Shown in pieces: positions 1 through 6,080 of a stretch of DNA of 9,358 nucleotides. The DNA is from an uncultured Acetatifactor sp. GTDB taxonomy: Bacteria > Bacillota > Clostridia > Lachnospirales > Lachnospiraceae. The translations under genes were made by a program, and so were the position numbers. Under the pieces are notes generated by a model, which did not search any database, was not told where the DNA came from, and saw nothing but the letters and a program-made list of their open reading frames with translations. The stretch lies in the NCBI GenBank assembly GCA_947631715.1, contig CANRMK010000072.1, positions 1 through 9,358 on the forward strand, given 5' to 3'. The stretch's first letter is position 1. Every line of letters begins with the position of its first letter.

Positions 1-76
1 GCCGACGTGCTCCAACGGTCTGCCGGGAGAACATCGACATTACCGGGCTGAATACGACGGAGGGCTGAACTGTTAC
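1..76 (+). repeat. Palindromic MITE-like element, copy 1 (right end only)
   Basis: This is the right-hand part of the repeat that appears complete at 2918-3131 and 8155-8367, in the same orientation as the 8155 copy. Over its 76 bases it differs from the right end of that copy at only two positions (35 and 51 by my alignment). It contains the right arm of the long internal inverted repeat (18-47) and ends in the terminal repeat GCTGAACTGTTAC (64-76). The left part lies outside the window. The pepT promoter begins 28 bases beyond its end. Sequence identity to the other copies is seen directly; a mobile origin is inferred. Confidence 0.88.
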
Positions 77-104
77 ATGAGAAATGAAAAAGCGGGCATG
101 TTTC

Positions 105-133
105 TTGCAAAAAGAGATACAAGCGTTTATAAT
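105..133 (+). promoter_or_regulatory. Sigma-A-type promoter for pepT-miaB
   Basis: A -35 box TTGCAA (105-110) and a consensus -10 box TATAAT (128-133) are separated by 17 bases, the ideal spacing for the housekeeping sigma factor. Transcription would start near 140, giving a leader of about 80 bases before the ATG at 219. It lies just outside repeat copy 1, so the element does not interrupt it. No operator or riboswitch fold is evident in the leader. Confidence 0.72.
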
Positions 134-218
134 AAGTCTGCGGAGCCTGTATCTGAGGGGAAAGCGCAAAGGGAAATGATTGATTGGCATGTGTGCTAAG
201 CATGCAGGGAGTGTAAAA

Positions 219-2906
219 ATGTCGGAAACCTTGGATTACTTTTTGCAGTATGTAAAGATAGACACTCAGTCGGACGAGAACACCGGCACCACGCCCAGCA
301 CAAAAAAGCAGCTTGTGCTGGCAGAACTGCTGGCCCGGCAGCTTGAGGAGATGGGGGCTGAGGAGGTATTCTGCGACGAAAAATACGGCTATGTGTATGC
401 CACCATCCCGGCTTCACCGGACTGTGAGCACGCGCCTGTCATGGGCCTGATCGCCCATATGGACACCTCTCCGGCGGTATCCGGCGCCGATGTAAAGCCG
501 AGGATCGTAAAAGAGTATGACGGCGGCGATATCCTTTTAAATGAAAAGGAACAGATCGTGATGAAAGCGGAGGATTTCCCGGAACTGGCCGCCCTGAAAG
601 GACAGGACCTGATCGTCACGGACGGGACCACGCTTTTGGGGGCGGACGATAAGGCCGGCATCGCGGAGATCATGGCTGCCGCATCGTATCTGCTTTCCCA
701 CAGGGAGATTCGCCATGGGAAGCTGCGGCTGGGATTTACGCCGGACGAAGAGATCGGAGAGGGAGCGGATCATTTTGACGTCCCGCTCTTCGGCGCTGAT
801 TTTGCCTACACGGTAGACGGCGGAGAATTGGGCGAACTGGAGGACGAGACTTTCAACGCCGCCGGCGCAAAGCTCATCGTCCATGGCCGGAATGTCCACC
901 CCGGTCTGGCAAAGGGCAGAATGCGGAACGCCATTTTGATCGCGCAGGAATTCCAGAGCCTGCTTCCGGCGTTTCAGAATCCTATGTATACCGAGGGCCG
1001 GGAGGGCTTCTTCCATCTGGACGCTATTTCCGGGAATGTGGAAAAAGCTACGGCGGAATATATCATACGGGATCACGACAGGAGCCTTTTTGAGGAAAAG
1101 AAAGCCCTGTTTGGAGAATGTGCAGCTTTTCTGAACAGAAAATACGGCCAGGGAACGGTGGAGGCAGAAATCCGCGATTCCTATTACAATATGAAAGAGG
1201 CCCTTGCTCCGTATCCGTATCTGACGGAAAACGCAGCGCGAATCTTGAGAGAGCTGGGCGCCGAGCCCAGGATCACGCCGATCCGGGGAGGCACGGACGG
1301 GGCGCGGCTTTCCTTTATGGGGCTTCCTTGTCCCAATCTCTGCACAGGAGGCGGGAATTTCCACAGCCGCTTTGAGTATGCCTGCGTTCAGAGCATGGAA
1401 AAGGTGACGAGGCTTTTGATCCGGCTGGCGGAGGTGTACGGAGAAATGCCAGGCAGGTCCGATCTGCAGCTGAACCCTCCCGACTCTGAGCCGGACAGGC
1501 AGTATTACTTTATGGACAGATGCAGAGAGTGGGTGCAGGCGTTTCAGGAAGAAAATGGACGCGCCCCCAGGGCCTGTGTCACCACTTTCGGGTGCCAGAT
1601 GAATGCCAGGGATTCCGAGAAGCTCTCTGGGATCCTTAAGTATATCGGCTATGAGCTCACGGAGGAGGAAAACTGCGATTTTGTGATCTTTAATACCTGT
1701 ACCGTCCGGGACAATGCAGACCAGCGGGTTTACGGAAGGCTGGGCGAATTAAACGGCTATAAGCGGCGCAATCCAAAGATGATGATCGCCCTGTGCGGCT
1801 GTATGATGCAGGAACCCTCCGTGATCGAAAGGCTCAAAAAAAGCTACGGCTTTGTGGACCTGATCTTCGGCACCCACAACCTGTATAAGTTTGCGGAGCT
1901 TCTGGACACCGCTCATGAGTCCGGGAGAATGATTATCGACATCTGGAAAGAGACGGACCGGATCGTGGAAAATCTCCCAACGGAGCGCAAATATCCCTTT
2001 AAGTCAGGGGTCAACATCATGTTTGGCTGCAATAATTTCTGCAGCTACTGTATCGTCCCTTATGTGAGAGGACGGGAGCGGAGCAGAGAGCCGGGAGAGA
2101 TCCTGAAAGAGATCGCGGCGCTGGCGGAGGACGGCGTGGTGGAGGTAATGCTCCTGGGGCAGAACGTGAATTCATACGGCAGGGATCTAAAGGAGCCCAT
2201 GAACTTTGCCGGACTGCTTAAGGAGGTGGAAAAGATCCCGGGGATCCGGCGGATCCGCTTTATGACTTCCCACCCCAAGGATCTTTCGGACGAGCTGATC
2301 CAGGTGATGAAAAACTCAAAAAAAATCTGCCGCCATCTGCATCTGCCCCTGCAGTCCGGTTCCAACGAAATCCTAAGACGCATGAACCGCCGCTATACCA
2401 GAGAACAATATCTGGAACTGGCGGAAAAGATCCGCCGGGAGATTCCGGACATTGCCATTACCACGGACATTATCGTGGGCTTCCCGGGGGAGACGAGAGA
2501 AGATTTGGAACAGACCATCGACATGGTGAGAAAGGTGAAATTCGATAATGCGTTCACCTTTATCTATTCCAAACGCGCCGGTACGCCGGCAGCCGCCATG
2601 GAGGATCAGGTCCCGGAGAAGCAGGTGAGGGAGGGATTCGACAGACTGCTTCAGGTGGTGCAGGAAACGGCCAAGGAGCAGGCCGCCGGACACTGCAAAA
2701 AGCTCATGGAGGCGCTGATCGAGGAGCGGAACGAAAGCAGGACAGGCTTTGTGACAGGCCGTCTTTCCAACAATACCGTGGTGCATATTCCCGGCGGAGA
2801 GGAGATGATCGGAAAGCTGGTAAAGGTCTCCCTGGACGAGTGCCATGGGTTTTATTATACGGGCCATGCGGTATCCGGGGAAGACATGGAAGAGCCGGCG
2901 CAGTAG
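219..2906 (+). CDS. pepT-miaB: Peptidase T fused in frame to MiaB (895 aa)
   Basis: One uninterrupted frame encodes two complete enzymes. Residues 1-409 are peptidase T, a cytoplasmic di-zinc M20 aminopeptidase that removes the N-terminal residue of tripeptides. Its metal-site motifs are all present: HMD (H80, D82), GADDKAG (D143), the PDEE pair (E177, E178), VDGG (D200), and H382 in GNFHSRFEYA. Residues 410-895 are a full MiaB, described separately. PepT alone is normally about 405-410 residues, so the join falls exactly where its stop codon would be, with essentially no linker. The start at 219 is chosen for the GGGAG site (207-211) 7 bases upstream and the usual PepT N-terminus (MSETLDYFLQYVKIDTQS); a frame-open TTG at 180 is less likely. 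The two activities have no known link. The fusion could be real, could be masked by internal initiation, or could come from a base error at the old stop. Domain assignments are strong; whether a 895-residue protein accumulates is unknown. Confidence 0.85.
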   Translation: MSETLDYFLQYVKIDTQSDENTGTTPSTKKQLVLAELLARQLEEMGAEEVFCDEKYGYVYATIPASPDCEHAPVMGLIAHMDTSPAVSGADVKPRIVKEYDGGDILLNEKEQIVMKAEDFPELAALKGQDLIVTDGTTLLGADDKAGIAEIMAAASYLLSHREIRHGKLRLGFTPDEEIGEGADHFDVPLFGADFAYTVDGGELGELEDETFNAAGAKLIVHGRNVHPGLAKGRMRNAILIAQEFQSLLPAFQNPMYTEGREGFFHLDAISGNVEKATAEYIIRDHDRSLFEEKKALFGECAAFLNRKYGQGTVEAEIRDSYYNMKEALAPYPYLTENAARILRELGAEPRITPIRGGTDGARLSFMGLPCPNLCTGGGNFHSRFEYACVQSMEKVTRLLIRLAEVYGEMPGRSDLQLNPPDSEPDRQYYFMDRCREWVQAFQEENGRAPRACVTTFGCQMNARDSEKLSGILKYIGYELTEEENCDFVIFNTCTVRDNADQRVYGRLGELNGYKRRNPKMMIALCGCMMQEPSVIERLKKSYGFVDLIFGTHNLYKFAELLDTAHESGRMIIDIWKETDRIVENLPTERKYPFKSGVNIMFGCNNFCSYCIVPYVRGRERSREPGEILKEIAALAEDGVVEVMLLGQNVNSYGRDLKEPMNFAGLLKEVEKIPGIRRIRFMTSHPKDLSDELIQVMKNSKKICRHLHLPLQSGSNEILRRMNRRYTREQYLELAEKIRREIPDIAITTDIIVGFPGETREDLEQTIDMVRKVKFDNAFTFIYSKRAGTPAAAMEDQVPEKQVREGFDRLLQVVQETAKEQAAGHCKKLMEALIEERNESRTGFVTGRLSNNTVVHIPGGEEMIGKLVKVSLDECHGFYYTGHAVSGEDMEEPAQ
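1430..1448 (+). promoter_or_regulatory. Internal ribosome binding site and ATG for MiaB
   Basis: GGAGGTG (1430-1436) is a seven-base match to the 16S anti-Shine-Dalgarno. It lies 9 bases before an in-frame ATG (1446-1448), inside the last codons of the PepT portion. This is the strongest ribosome binding site in the window apart from that of miaA, and the ATG sits where an unfused MiaB would begin. It suggests that MiaB is translated from its own start even though the upstream frame has no stop. Function is inferred. Confidence 0.7.
1446..2906 (+). CDS. miaB: tRNA-2-methylthio-N6-dimethylallyladenosine synthase MiaB (486 aa)
   Basis: MiaB is a radical-SAM methylthiotransferase that converts i6A37 to ms2i6A37 in tRNAs reading codons that begin with U. 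Numbered from the ATG at 1446, the N-terminal domain holds the three cysteines for the second iron-sulfur cluster: C50 (FGCQMN), C85 (NTCTVR) and C119 (CGCMMQ). The radical-SAM core follows with CNNFCSYC (C195, C199, C202). The C-terminal ~60-70 residues resemble the RNA-binding TRAM domain. At 486 residues it is the normal length, and its N-terminus, including EPDRQYYFM, looks native rather than invented by the fusion. The same bases form the C-terminal half of the 895-residue frame from 219. The stop TAG (2904-2906) is followed 12 bases later by repeat copy 2. MiaA, which makes its substrate, is encoded at the other end of the window. Identity is certain; use of this start is inferred from the ribosome binding site. 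Confidence 0.88.
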   Translation: MPGRSDLQLNPPDSEPDRQYYFMDRCREWVQAFQEENGRAPRACVTTFGCQMNARDSEKLSGILKYIGYELTEEENCDFVIFNTCTVRDNADQRVYGRLGELNGYKRRNPKMMIALCGCMMQEPSVIERLKKSYGFVDLIFGTHNLYKFAELLDTAHESGRMIIDIWKETDRIVENLPTERKYPFKSGVNIMFGCNNFCSYCIVPYVRGRERSREPGEILKEIAALAEDGVVEVMLLGQNVNSYGRDLKEPMNFAGLLKEVEKIPGIRRIRFMTSHPKDLSDELIQVMKNSKKICRHLHLPLQSGSNEILRRMNRRYTREQYLELAEKIRREIPDIAITTDIIVGFPGETREDLEQTIDMVRKVKFDNAFTFIYSKRAGTPAAAMEDQVPEKQVREGFDRLLQVVQETAKEQAAGHCKKLMEALIEERNESRTGFVTGRLSNNTVVHIPGGEEMIGKLVKVSLDECHGFYYTGHAVSGEDMEEPAQ

Positions 2907-2917
2907 AGCAGGCCGGA

Positions 2918-3131
2918 GTAACAGTTCAGCTCCTTCCATCGTATTCAGCCCGGTACTGCCGATGTTCTCCCGGCAGACCGTTGGAGCACGTCGGCACTTG
3001 GCGAGGTACTCTCGAGCAGGCATATCTTATATGCCTTGGACCGTTACGTGCGGAACCGAGCGGAAGCGCGTCTGCCGGGAGAACATCGGCAGTACCGGGC
3101 GTGACTCGCAGGGGAATGGCTGAACTGTTAC
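2918..3131 (-). repeat. Palindromic MITE-like element, copy 2 (complete, 214 bp)
   Basis: The element is bounded by perfect 13-bp terminal inverted repeats, GTAACAGTTCAGC (2918-2930) and its complement (3119-3131). It is the reverse complement of the 8155-8367 copy with scattered substitutions and small indels. Inside lies a perfect 31-bp inverted repeat (2948-2978 with 3070-3100). Nested within that are a 6-bp pair (GCACGT 2986-2991 with ACGTGC 3046-3051) and two small hairpins (3002-3014 and 3018-3036). Flanking 8-mers AGGCCGGA (2910-2917) and AGGCCCGG (3132-3139) match at 6 of 8 positions and could be a decayed target duplication. No gene is carried. The element begins 12 bases after the miaB stop, so it would form most of that gene's 3' untranslated region. 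The repeat is seen directly; mobility is inferred. Confidence 0.9.
2948..3100. other. 31-bp perfect inverted repeat with nested stem and two hairpins
   Basis: Arms 2948-2978 and 3070-3100 are perfectly complementary over 31 positions and enclose 91 bases. Within the loop, GCACGT/ACGTGC pairs (2986-2991/3046-3051) and encloses two hairpins. The first is CGAG/CTCG with a 5-base loop (3002-3014). The second is AGGCATAT/ATATGCCT with a 3-base loop (3018-3036). The same arrangement recurs at 8187-8338, where the long arms carry three mismatches. The fold could form in RNA from either strand or as a DNA cruciform. There is no T-run beside the long stem, so it is not a standard intrinsic terminator. 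Confidence 0.8.
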
Positions 3132-3161
3132 AGGCCCGGCAGGAAAAACTCTTTTCAAAGA

Positions 3162-3190
3162 TTTACAATATCAATATTTTGTGGTATGAT
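3162..3190 (+). promoter_or_regulatory. Sigma-A promoter with extended -10 for mutS-mutL
   Basis: TTTACA (3162-3167) and TATGAT (3185-3190) are 17 bases apart, and the -10 box is preceded by TG one base upstream (3182-3183), an extended -10. Transcription would begin near 3196-3198, leaving a leader of about 165 bases to the mutS ATG. The predicted start lies inside the 5' arm of the hairpin at 3194-3223. A weaker alternative (TTGTGC 3211, TATATT 3233, 16-base spacing) sits just downstream. The promoter lies outside repeat copy 2. Confidence 0.7.
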
Positions 3191-3193
3191 AAT

Positions 3194-3235
3194 GGCAAAT
3201 GTGCAATCACTTGTGCATTTGCCTTATTTTTATAT
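3194..3235 (+). terminator. Terminator-like hairpin overlapping the mutS promoter start point
   Basis: Bases 3194-3223 fold into a 13-bp stem, including two G-U pairs, closed by a 4-base loop (TCAC). TTATTTTTATAT (3224-3235) follows. This fits an intrinsic terminator on the + strand that would end pepT-miaB transcription after repeat copy 2. The stem begins only three bases after the -10 box of the mutS promoter, so it could instead act as a 5'-end hairpin of the mutS messenger or an operator palindrome. There is no equivalent T-run on the opposite strand. Confidence 0.6.
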
Positions 3236-3290
3236 ATTCGGAAATTTTGTCCTCACAGGTAACAGACACAGCAGGTGTCCGGCGGACGGG

Positions 3291-3352
3291 AGCAGCCGCG
3301 CTGTGAATATGGCAAGACAGGAACAGCCGCACTGCGAATATGACAGAACAGG
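3291..3352 (+). repeat. Imperfect 31-bp tandem duplication in the mutS leader
   Basis: Two adjacent 31-base units, 3291-3321 and 3322-3352, agree at 25 of 31 positions and share cores such as CAGCCGC and GAATATG. Part of the mutS ribosome binding site (AGGAG, 3350-3354) overlaps the end of the second unit. The frame is open through the units up to mutS, but a coding role is unlikely because the MutS family begins at 3363. It may be a remnant of slippage. Confidence 0.7.
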
Positions 3353-3362
3353 AGCAAGACCG

Positions 3363-6038
3363 ATGTCCGACAAGATCCCCATGGAAGATTTAACTCCCAT
3401 GATGCAGCAATATATGGAGACAAAAAAACAGTACCCGGACTGTATCCTTTTTTACCGCCTGGGAGATTTCTATGAGATGTTCTTTGAAGATGCTGAGATC
3501 GTTTCCAGGGAGCTGGAACTGACTCTCACGGGCAAGGCGTGCGGTCTGGAGGAGAGAGCCCCTATGTGCGGCGTGCCCTACCATGCAGTGGAAACATACC
3601 TTACCCGCCTGGTCAACAAGGGCTATAAGGTGGCTATCGGAGAACAGATGGAGGATCCCAGGCTGGCGAAGGGCCTCGTAAAGCGGGAAGTGATCCGGGT
3701 GGTGACCCCGGGGACCAATCTCAACGTCCAGTCTCTGGAGGAATCCAAGAACAACTTCCTGATGTGCGTCGTTTACACTCCCACAAAGATCGGCATTTCC
3801 GTGGCCGATGTGACCACGGGGGACTACTATCTGACAGAGGTGGACGATTTAAAGAAGCTGAACGATGAACTGATGAAATATGAGCCCTCTGAGATCATAC
3901 ATAACGATGCTTTTCTGGTAAGCGGCTTTGACCTGCAGAGTCTCAGGGAAAAGTACAGGATCTCCGTGAACGTATTGGAACCTCATATGTTCGACGATGA
4001 GGGCTGTAAGAGAGTGCTGTTAAAGCACTTTAAGGTAAATACTCTCACAGGGCTTGGCATTGAAGAATTTCCTGTGGGAATGCTGGCGGCAGGAGCGCTG
4101 CTTCAGTATCTCTATGATACGCAGAAGACGGATCTGGCGCATTTTACCCATATTTATCCCTACCTGACCAATAAATTCATGCTGCTGGACAGCGCCACAA
4201 GGCGCAACCTGGAACTGACAGAAACCCTGCGGGACAAGCAGAAGCGGGGATCTCTTCTGGGTGTCCTGGACAAGACCAGGACGGCCATGGGCGGACGGCT
4301 TCTGCGCAGCATGCTGGAGCAGCCCCTGATTGATAAGGACGAGATGGAGCGCCGGCTGGACGCCATTGAGGAATTGAACCGTGACAGTGTCTCCAGAGAT
4401 GAGCTGAGAGAATATCTGAATCCCGTTTATGACCTGGAGCGTCTTTTGAGCAAGGTGACTTACAAAACAGCCAATCCCAGGGACCTGATAGCGTTCCGCA
4501 ACTCTCTTGAGATGCTCCCGGCCATCAAGAAAGTGTTAAAAAGCTTTTCCGGGCAGGAAATGACGGCTGTTGAGAATGAGATCGACGGTCTTGAGGATAT
4601 TTATGAACTGATCCGCTCCTCCATAGAGGAGGATCCTCCTGTGACTATCCGCGAGGGAGGCATCATCAGGGACGGCTTTGACGAGACTGTCGATACGTTC
4701 AGGAGCGCCAAACGGGACGGGAAGCAGTGGCTGGCCCAGCTGGAAGAGCAGGATAGGGAGCGCACTGGCATTAAGAATCTGCGCATCAAATACAACAAGG
4801 TATTCGGCTATTATTTTGAAGTCACCAATTCCTATTCCGCCCTTGTGCCAGAGGATTATATCCGCAAGCAGACTCTTGCCAACGCAGAACGCTATACCAC
4901 CGCAAGGCTGAAAGAGCTGGAGGATACGATCCTGAACGCAGAGGACAAGCTGACGGCTCTGGAGTACGATCTCTTCTGCAAGATCCGCGACTCCATCGCA
5001 CAGGAACTGGAGCGGATCCAGCGGACAGCCAAGGCCATTGCCAGGCTGGATGTGTACGCGTCCCTGTCTCTGGTGTCCGAGAGGAATCATTATGTGCGGC
5101 CGAAGCTGAACGAAAAGGGTGTGATCGACATTAAGGACGGCCGCCACCCTGTGGTGGAACAGATGATCACCAACGACATGTTCATTGCGAACGACACTTA
5201 TCTTGACAACGGCAGCCACTGCATCAGTGTGATCACCGGGCCGAATATGGCCGGGAAATCCACCTATATGCGCCAGACTGCCCTGATCGTGCTGATGGCC
5301 CAGATCGGCTGTTTTGTGCCTGCAAAAAGCGCAAATATCGGGATTGTTGACAGGATATTTACCCGTGTAGGAGCTTCGGATGACCTGGCGAGCGGCCAGT
5401 CCACCTTTATGGTGGAGATGAATGAGGTGGCAAATATCCTGCGGAATGCCACGTCCAAGAGCCTGCTGATCCTGGATGAGATCGGGCGCGGCACATCTAC
5501 CTTTGACGGGCTGAGCATTGCTTGGGCCGTGATCGAGCACATCAGCAACAGGAAGCTTCTCGGGGCAAAGACTCTGTTTGCCACGCATTACCACGAGCTG
5601 ACGGAGCTGGAGGGCAAAATGAGCAATGTGAACAATTACTGCATTGCGGTCAAGGAAGTGGGAGATGATATCGTCTTTTTGAGAAAGATCATCAAGGGCG
5701 GCGCGGATAAAAGCTATGGGATCCAGGTAGCAAAGCTTGCCGGTGTGCCGGACATGGTCATAGACCGTGCGAAAGAGATCGTAGAACAGCTCACGGACAA
5801 TGATATCATAGAAAAGATCCAGAGCATCGCGGTAGATGTGAAAGATGAGGGCAGAACAGCAAAACAGCCGAAGCTGGACGAGGTGGACCTGGCACAAATG
5901 TCGTTATTTGATACCGTAACTGATGAAGATGTCATAAAAGAGCTGATGGAGATCGAAGTGAACACGCTTGCGCCCATAGATGCGCTGAATGTGCTGTATA
6001 AGCTGCAGAACAAGCTCAAGAACCGCTGGAGGGGATAA
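3363..6038 (+). CDS. mutS: DNA mismatch repair protein MutS (891 aa)
   Basis: MutS is a dimeric ATPase that binds mismatches and small loops in newly replicated DNA and recruits MutL. The mismatch-reading motif GDFYEMF lies at residues 34-40 (F36, E38). Connector, lever and clamp regions fill roughly residues 120-590. The ATPase has Walker A GPNMAGKST (626-634), the signature ASDDLASGQSTFMVEM (671-686), Walker B LDEIGRG (D705, E706) and the THYHEL switch (from 741). QMSLF (845-849) near the C-terminus fits a sliding-clamp binding motif. The length is normal for the family. The start is ATG 3363, giving the usual N-terminus MSDKIPMEDLTPMMQQY, with AGGAG (3350-3354) 8 bases before it. The frame stays open upstream, and an in-frame ATG at 3309 exists, but the extra residues have no family resemblance and fall in a tandem duplication. 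mutL follows 42 bases downstream with no terminator between, so the two are probably one operon driven from 3162-3190. All key residues look intact. Confidence 0.98.
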   Translation: MSDKIPMEDLTPMMQQYMETKKQYPDCILFYRLGDFYEMFFEDAEIVSRELELTLTGKACGLEERAPMCGVPYHAVETYLTRLVNKGYKVAIGEQMEDPRLAKGLVKREVIRVVTPGTNLNVQSLEESKNNFLMCVVYTPTKIGISVADVTTGDYYLTEVDDLKKLNDELMKYEPSEIIHNDAFLVSGFDLQSLREKYRISVNVLEPHMFDDEGCKRVLLKHFKVNTLTGLGIEEFPVGMLAAGALLQYLYDTQKTDLAHFTHIYPYLTNKFMLLDSATRRNLELTETLRDKQKRGSLLGVLDKTRTAMGGRLLRSMLEQPLIDKDEMERRLDAIEELNRDSVSRDELREYLNPVYDLERLLSKVTYKTANPRDLIAFRNSLEMLPAIKKVLKSFSGQEMTAVENEIDGLEDIYELIRSSIEEDPPVTIREGGIIRDGFDETVDTFRSAKRDGKQWLAQLEEQDRERTGIKNLRIKYNKVFGYYFEVTNSYSALVPEDYIRKQTLANAERYTTARLKELEDTILNAEDKLTALEYDLFCKIRDSIAQELERIQRTAKAIARLDVYASLSLVSERNHYVRPKLNEKGVIDIKDGRHPVVEQMITNDMFIANDTYLDNGSHCISVITGPNMAGKSTYMRQTALIVLMAQIGCFVPAKSANIGIVDRIFTRVGASDDLASGQSTFMVEMNEVANILRNATSKSLLILDEIGRGTSTFDGLSIAWAVIEHISNRKLLGAKTLFATHYHELTELEGKMSNVNNYCIAVKEVGDDIVFLRKIIKGGADKSYGIQVAKLAGVPDMVIDRAKEIVEQLTDNDIIEKIQSIAVDVKDEGRTAKQPKLDEVDLAQMSLFDTVTDEDVIKELMEIEVNTLAPIDALNVLYKLQNKLKNRWRG

Positions 6039-6080
6039 GCGGGCACATACTGCCATATACAGAAAGAGAGAGGAACCGAT

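Noticed and set aside
176..199. Seven-codon frame (MIDWHVC) in the pepT leader as a leader peptide
   Set aside because: The purine run is too close to the ATG for a normal ribosome binding site, and no attenuator hairpin pair or run of regulatory codons accompanies it.
2981..3120. Shared peptide-like frame within the repeat (EHVGTWRGTLEQA in copies 2 and 3)
   Set aside because: The similarity only reflects shared DNA. A one-base indel after the apical hairpin puts the two copies into different frames, and there is no ribosome binding site or consistent start or stop.
3186..3362. Upstream extension of the mutS frame as true N-terminus
   Set aside because: It covers the promoter -10 box, the terminator-like hairpin and the tandem duplication, and the family N-terminus begins at the well-served ATG 3363.
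4536..5897. Long antisense open frame (453 codons) opposite mutS
   Set aside because: It lies wholly inside a confidently assigned gene, shows no recognisable domain, and is the kind of shadow frame produced by codon bias in a GC-rich gene. The antisense frame at 537-1364 opposite pepT is rejected for the same reason.
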